15,305 bases of DNA from DASWIG01 sp965371445 (GTDB lineage Bacteria > Acidobacteriota > Thermoanaerobaculia > Multivoradales > J023): NCBI GenBank assembly GCA_965371445.1, contig CBDUYN010000218.1:1-15305 (forward strand), read 5' to 3'. Below, piece after piece: positions 13,579-15,305 of the stretch (position 1 is its first letter; every line of letters starts with the position of its first letter). The notes below the pieces were generated by a model that was not told where the DNA came from, made no database searches, and saw nothing but the letters and a program-made list of their open reading frames with translations. The translations under genes were made by a program, and so were the position numbers.

Positions 13579-14837
13579 CTCTTCGAGCGGCGCTCCGAAG
13601 GCAAGACGACGGACCTCTCACCCCGGCGCCGGAAGGGCTCGGCGTCGCCCCATTCGGCCTGGGCGAAAGCGCGCCGGGTGATGCCTTTCTCCCACTGGAG
13701 GAGCGTCCCCTCGAGGTCGATTAAGATCTGGTCGATCGAACGAATCGATTCGGCGACGGCGCGGTAGCGGTGGGTCTCGAAAACCGCCAGCATGGCGCCG
13801 ACCATGTCGCGGCCACGCTGGTCGATCTTGTCGTAGACGGCCTTTCTCGTCCGGACCTTTTCGCGCAGCTCGCAACGCTCGTTGTAGAAGACCTTGAACG
13901 TGATACAGGTCTCGTAGAGCTTCTTGGCCTTGTTCTGAATGCTTTCGAAATCGTCGTACCAGATGCCGTCGAGGTCGAGCACGCCCTGGAGCTCGGGCAA
14001 GAGGCGTTCCAGGATCTCCTCGACCAGGGCGTTTAGGAAAAGTGAATAGTCGGCGTCGAAAAGGCACGCGATGCCGCGCTCGCGCTCGATGCGCTCGGCC
14101 GTCATCTGCAGGAGGTCCGAGGGGACGATGGCGCCGCGCATGTAGCGGTCCAGGCTGCGTACCGCCTTGTAGAGCTGGTCGGTGACCTCGACGTCGCGCC
14201 GGAACTGGACGAAGAGGATCCCCTGTTGGGACTTGACGCCGCTTTCGCGGTACATGTTGCGCGGATCGCGGACAAAAAGATGGGCGAAGATCTTCTGCAG
14301 CTCGTTGCGCACGACGCCGGCGTCCTTGGCGAGCTGTTTGCGGAATTCGTTGAGCTGCGTTTTCTCGACCTCCCGGCCGCCCGCGGATTTTGAGAAGAGC
14401 TGTTTCTGGAAATCGTCGATCTCCTTGATGGGGCCGTCGATGTGACGGAAAAGGAACGTCTGTACGTCTTCGCGGGCCTCTTCGAGCTCGGGGATGGCCG
14501 AATGGAAGGTGGAGAAGTCCGCGATGAACTTGCGCAGCTCGCCGCACACGGCGAGGAACTCGCCGGTGATTTGGTGAAGCTTCTGCCTCGGACAGACGAA
14601 AAGCTCCATGTTGGAGCCGACGATTTTTTCGAGCTTCGTGATCAGATCGAGGAGACGCTTGCGGACGATGTCCTGGACGGCGATCTCCTTGTTGAGCGTC
14701 GAGTCGCAGATTGAGGCCGGCACGTAGAGCGACAGCTCACCGCCCGCGATCGGCACGGCGACGAGCCGCCGCCGATCGAGCTCCACGGTCGCCTCCTCCA
14801 TCGCGGCGCCTGCCGCCTCCATCGTCGATGCCGGCAT
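13572..14837 (-). CDS. Conserved-looking soluble helical protein of unknown function
   Basis: 421 residues from the ATG at 14837, preferred because GGAGGA (14847-14842) sits four bases upstream. An upstream in-frame GTG (14882) would add 15 residues without a ribosome site. There is no signal peptide or membrane span, so it is cytoplasmic. After a short beta-like opening (VELDRRRLVAVPIAGGELSLYVPAS) nearly all of it is charged helix, probably coiled-coil in part (for example VEKTQLNEFRKQLAKDAGVV and CELREKVRTRKAVYDKI). I see no nuclease, kinase, NTPase or DNA-binding motif and do not recognise the family. Codon bias is like its neighbours, so it is a real gene. The C-terminal tail is basic (RRRGERSVVLPSERRSKRA). 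It is transcribed alone, divergent from the M20 gene. Confidence 0.75.
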   Translation of the reverse strand: MPASTMEAAGAAMEEATVELDRRRLVAVPIAGGELSLYVPASICDSTLNKEIAVQDIVRKRLLDLITKLEKIVGSNMELFVCPRQKLHQITGEFLAVCGELRKFIADFSTFHSAIPELEEAREDVQTFLFRHIDGPIKEIDDFQKQLFSKSAGGREVEKTQLNEFRKQLAKDAGVVRNELQKIFAHLFVRDPRNMYRESGVKSQQGILFVQFRRDVEVTDQLYKAVRSLDRYMRGAIVPSDLLQMTAERIERERGIACLFDADYSLFLNALVEEILERLLPELQGVLDLDGIWYDDFESIQNKAKKLYETCITFKVFYNERCELREKVRTRKAVYDKIDQRGRDMVGAMLAVFETHRYRAVAESIRSIDQILIDLEGTLLQWEKGITRRAFAQAEWGDAEPFRRRGERSVVLPSERRSKRA

Positions 14838-14883
14838 CGGGTCCTCCGAAAACGTCCATCGGGCCTGCCCCGGTGAGGGCACT

Positions 14884-14904
14884 GGGACAGGTCCCTGAAG
14901 TCTA
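14884..14904 (-). promoter_or_regulatory. Promoter of the 421-residue protein with a palindrome at the start point
   Basis: On the minus strand TAGACT (14904-14899) is a good -10, preceded by GGC. The expected start point near 14892 falls inside the palindrome GGGAC-AG-GTCCC (14884-14895), a possible operator. The leader of about 55 bases ends with GGAGGACCCG before the ATG. Confidence 0.45.
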
Positions 14905-14982
14905 GCCTATCTGGCCCTCTGAAGGAAATGCGGCCTCGCCGCCTCGCCGCCGGTCCGCCGCCCACACCGCTACTCGGCCCTC

Positions 14983-14991
14983 TGCTAGAGT
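14983..14991 (+). promoter_or_regulatory. Extended -10 promoter of the M20 peptidase gene
   Basis: TGCTAGAGT (TAGAGT at 14986-14991) lies eight bases before the ATG at 15000. There is no purine-rich ribosome site in that gap, so the mRNA is probably leaderless or nearly so. Confidence 0.45.
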
Positions 14992-14999
14992 CGAGGGCC

Positions 15000-15305
15000 A
15001 TGAGCGGTAAGATTGAGCTGAGCGACGCCGAGCTCCTCCGACGCCTGGTCGGCTTCGATTCGACCAGCCACAACTCCAACCTGCCGATGGCCTCTTTTCT
15101 CGCCGACTACCTCGACCGCCCCGGGATCCGTGTCGAGGGTAACCCCTCGGAGGACGGCGAGAAGACGAACCTCGTCGTCACCGTGGGAGACGACGCCGAT
15201 CCGACGATGCGGCGCGGGCTCGTCCTCTCGGGGCACATGGACGTGGTCCCGGCCGAGGAGCCGGAATGGCGCAGCGATCCCTTCGTGCTCACCGAGACCG
15301 ACGAC
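15000..15305 (+). CDS. M20-family metallopeptidase/deacylase, acetylornithine deacetylase type (5' part only)
   Basis: The first 102 codons are in the window and the gene runs off the right edge. M20 enzymes are dinuclear zinc amidohydrolases; the ArgE and DapE members release ornithine or diaminopimelate from acylated precursors in the cytoplasm. The opening ELLRRLVGFDSTSHNSN is followed by TNLVVTVGD and then GLVLSGHMDVVPAEEPEWRSDPF, with the first zinc-site His79 and Asp81. The FDSTSxNSN and SGHMDVVP pattern favours an ArgE-like member, but ArgE, DapE and carboxypeptidase G2-type members cannot be separated on this fragment, so no symbol is given. The start is set by the family N-terminus and the -10 element eight bases upstream. 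Confidence 0.85.
   Translation, partial: MSGKIELSDAELLRRLVGFDSTSHNSNLPMASFLADYLDRPGIRVEGNPSEDGEKTNLVVTVGDDADPTMRRGLVLSGHMDVVPAEEPEWRSDPFVLTETDD

Noticed and set aside
11675..13681. A 668-codon plus-strand open frame within the RND gene
   Set aside because: Out-of-frame shadow of the permease, Arg/Gly/Pro-rich and without motifs.
1..15305. CRISPR array, tRNA, rRNA or complete insertion sequence
   Set aside because: No regularly spaced direct repeats, no cloverleaf-like or rRNA-like segments and no transposase reading frame were seen.

Overview
The window is GC-rich (about two thirds G+C in most genes, strongly G/C-ending codons). The gene content suggests an environmental Gram-negative-type bacterium, most likely an Acidobacteriota relative (Thermoanaerobaculia-like). 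The reasons are a very large PknB-type kinase fused to TPRs, a secreted protein ending in a single dockerin-like calcium loop, a secreted protein ending in a DGFESG...SAWS tail, and an RND transporter. This placement is inference; there is no rRNA or marker gene here.

Left part (1-3600), accessory and defence-like. A vapBC toxin-antitoxin pair lies on the minus strand, and its toxin is cut short beside a perfect GC palindrome. Divergent from it, across a nested 51-bp inverted repeat, is a 938-residue membrane-anchored NACHT (NLR-like STAND) NTPase. It ends in a sulfatase-modifying-factor (FGE/SUMF1, C-type-lectin fold) domain. The last ~35 residues of that domain look like the variable region of a diversity-generating retroelement (DGR) target: conserved framework RGGS...VRCAYRNR..P..R...GFRVV, substituted residues at the usual Asn positions, mostly NNC codons, and a sharp drop in adenine. 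An 11-bp hairpin follows just after the stop codon. No reverse transcriptase or template repeat is in the window, so a DGR would have to act from elsewhere or be extinct. This is the most interesting object here.

Middle part (3600-10300), envelope and signalling. About 410 bp without a gene leads to a secreted 557-residue protein with an internal duplication and a dockerin-like C-terminus. Next comes a 1200-residue transmembrane Ser/Thr kinase with extracytoplasmic FlgO/TolB-like and TPR regions. Facing it is a secreted 221-residue protein that may have a cohesin-like fold. Upstream of the transporter is a ~34-codon relic of a gene 3' end, followed by a convincing hairpin/T-run terminator.

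Right part (10300-15305), core-like. It holds an orphan HAE1/SwrC-like RND permease without its adaptor or TolC partner. An unrecognised soluble helical protein lies on the minus strand. Divergent from that is the start of an M20-family deacylase (ArgE/DapE type), cut by the window edge.

Promoters fall into two styles. vapB, the NACHT gene, the RND gene and the M20 gene have a -10-like hexamer only 6-8 nt before the start codon and no ribosome site, so they are probably leaderless. The secreted proteins, the kinase and the helical protein have Shine-Dalgarno sequences. A TGCTAGANT extended -10 recurs before three genes, and a close GGCTAGACT variant precedes a fourth.
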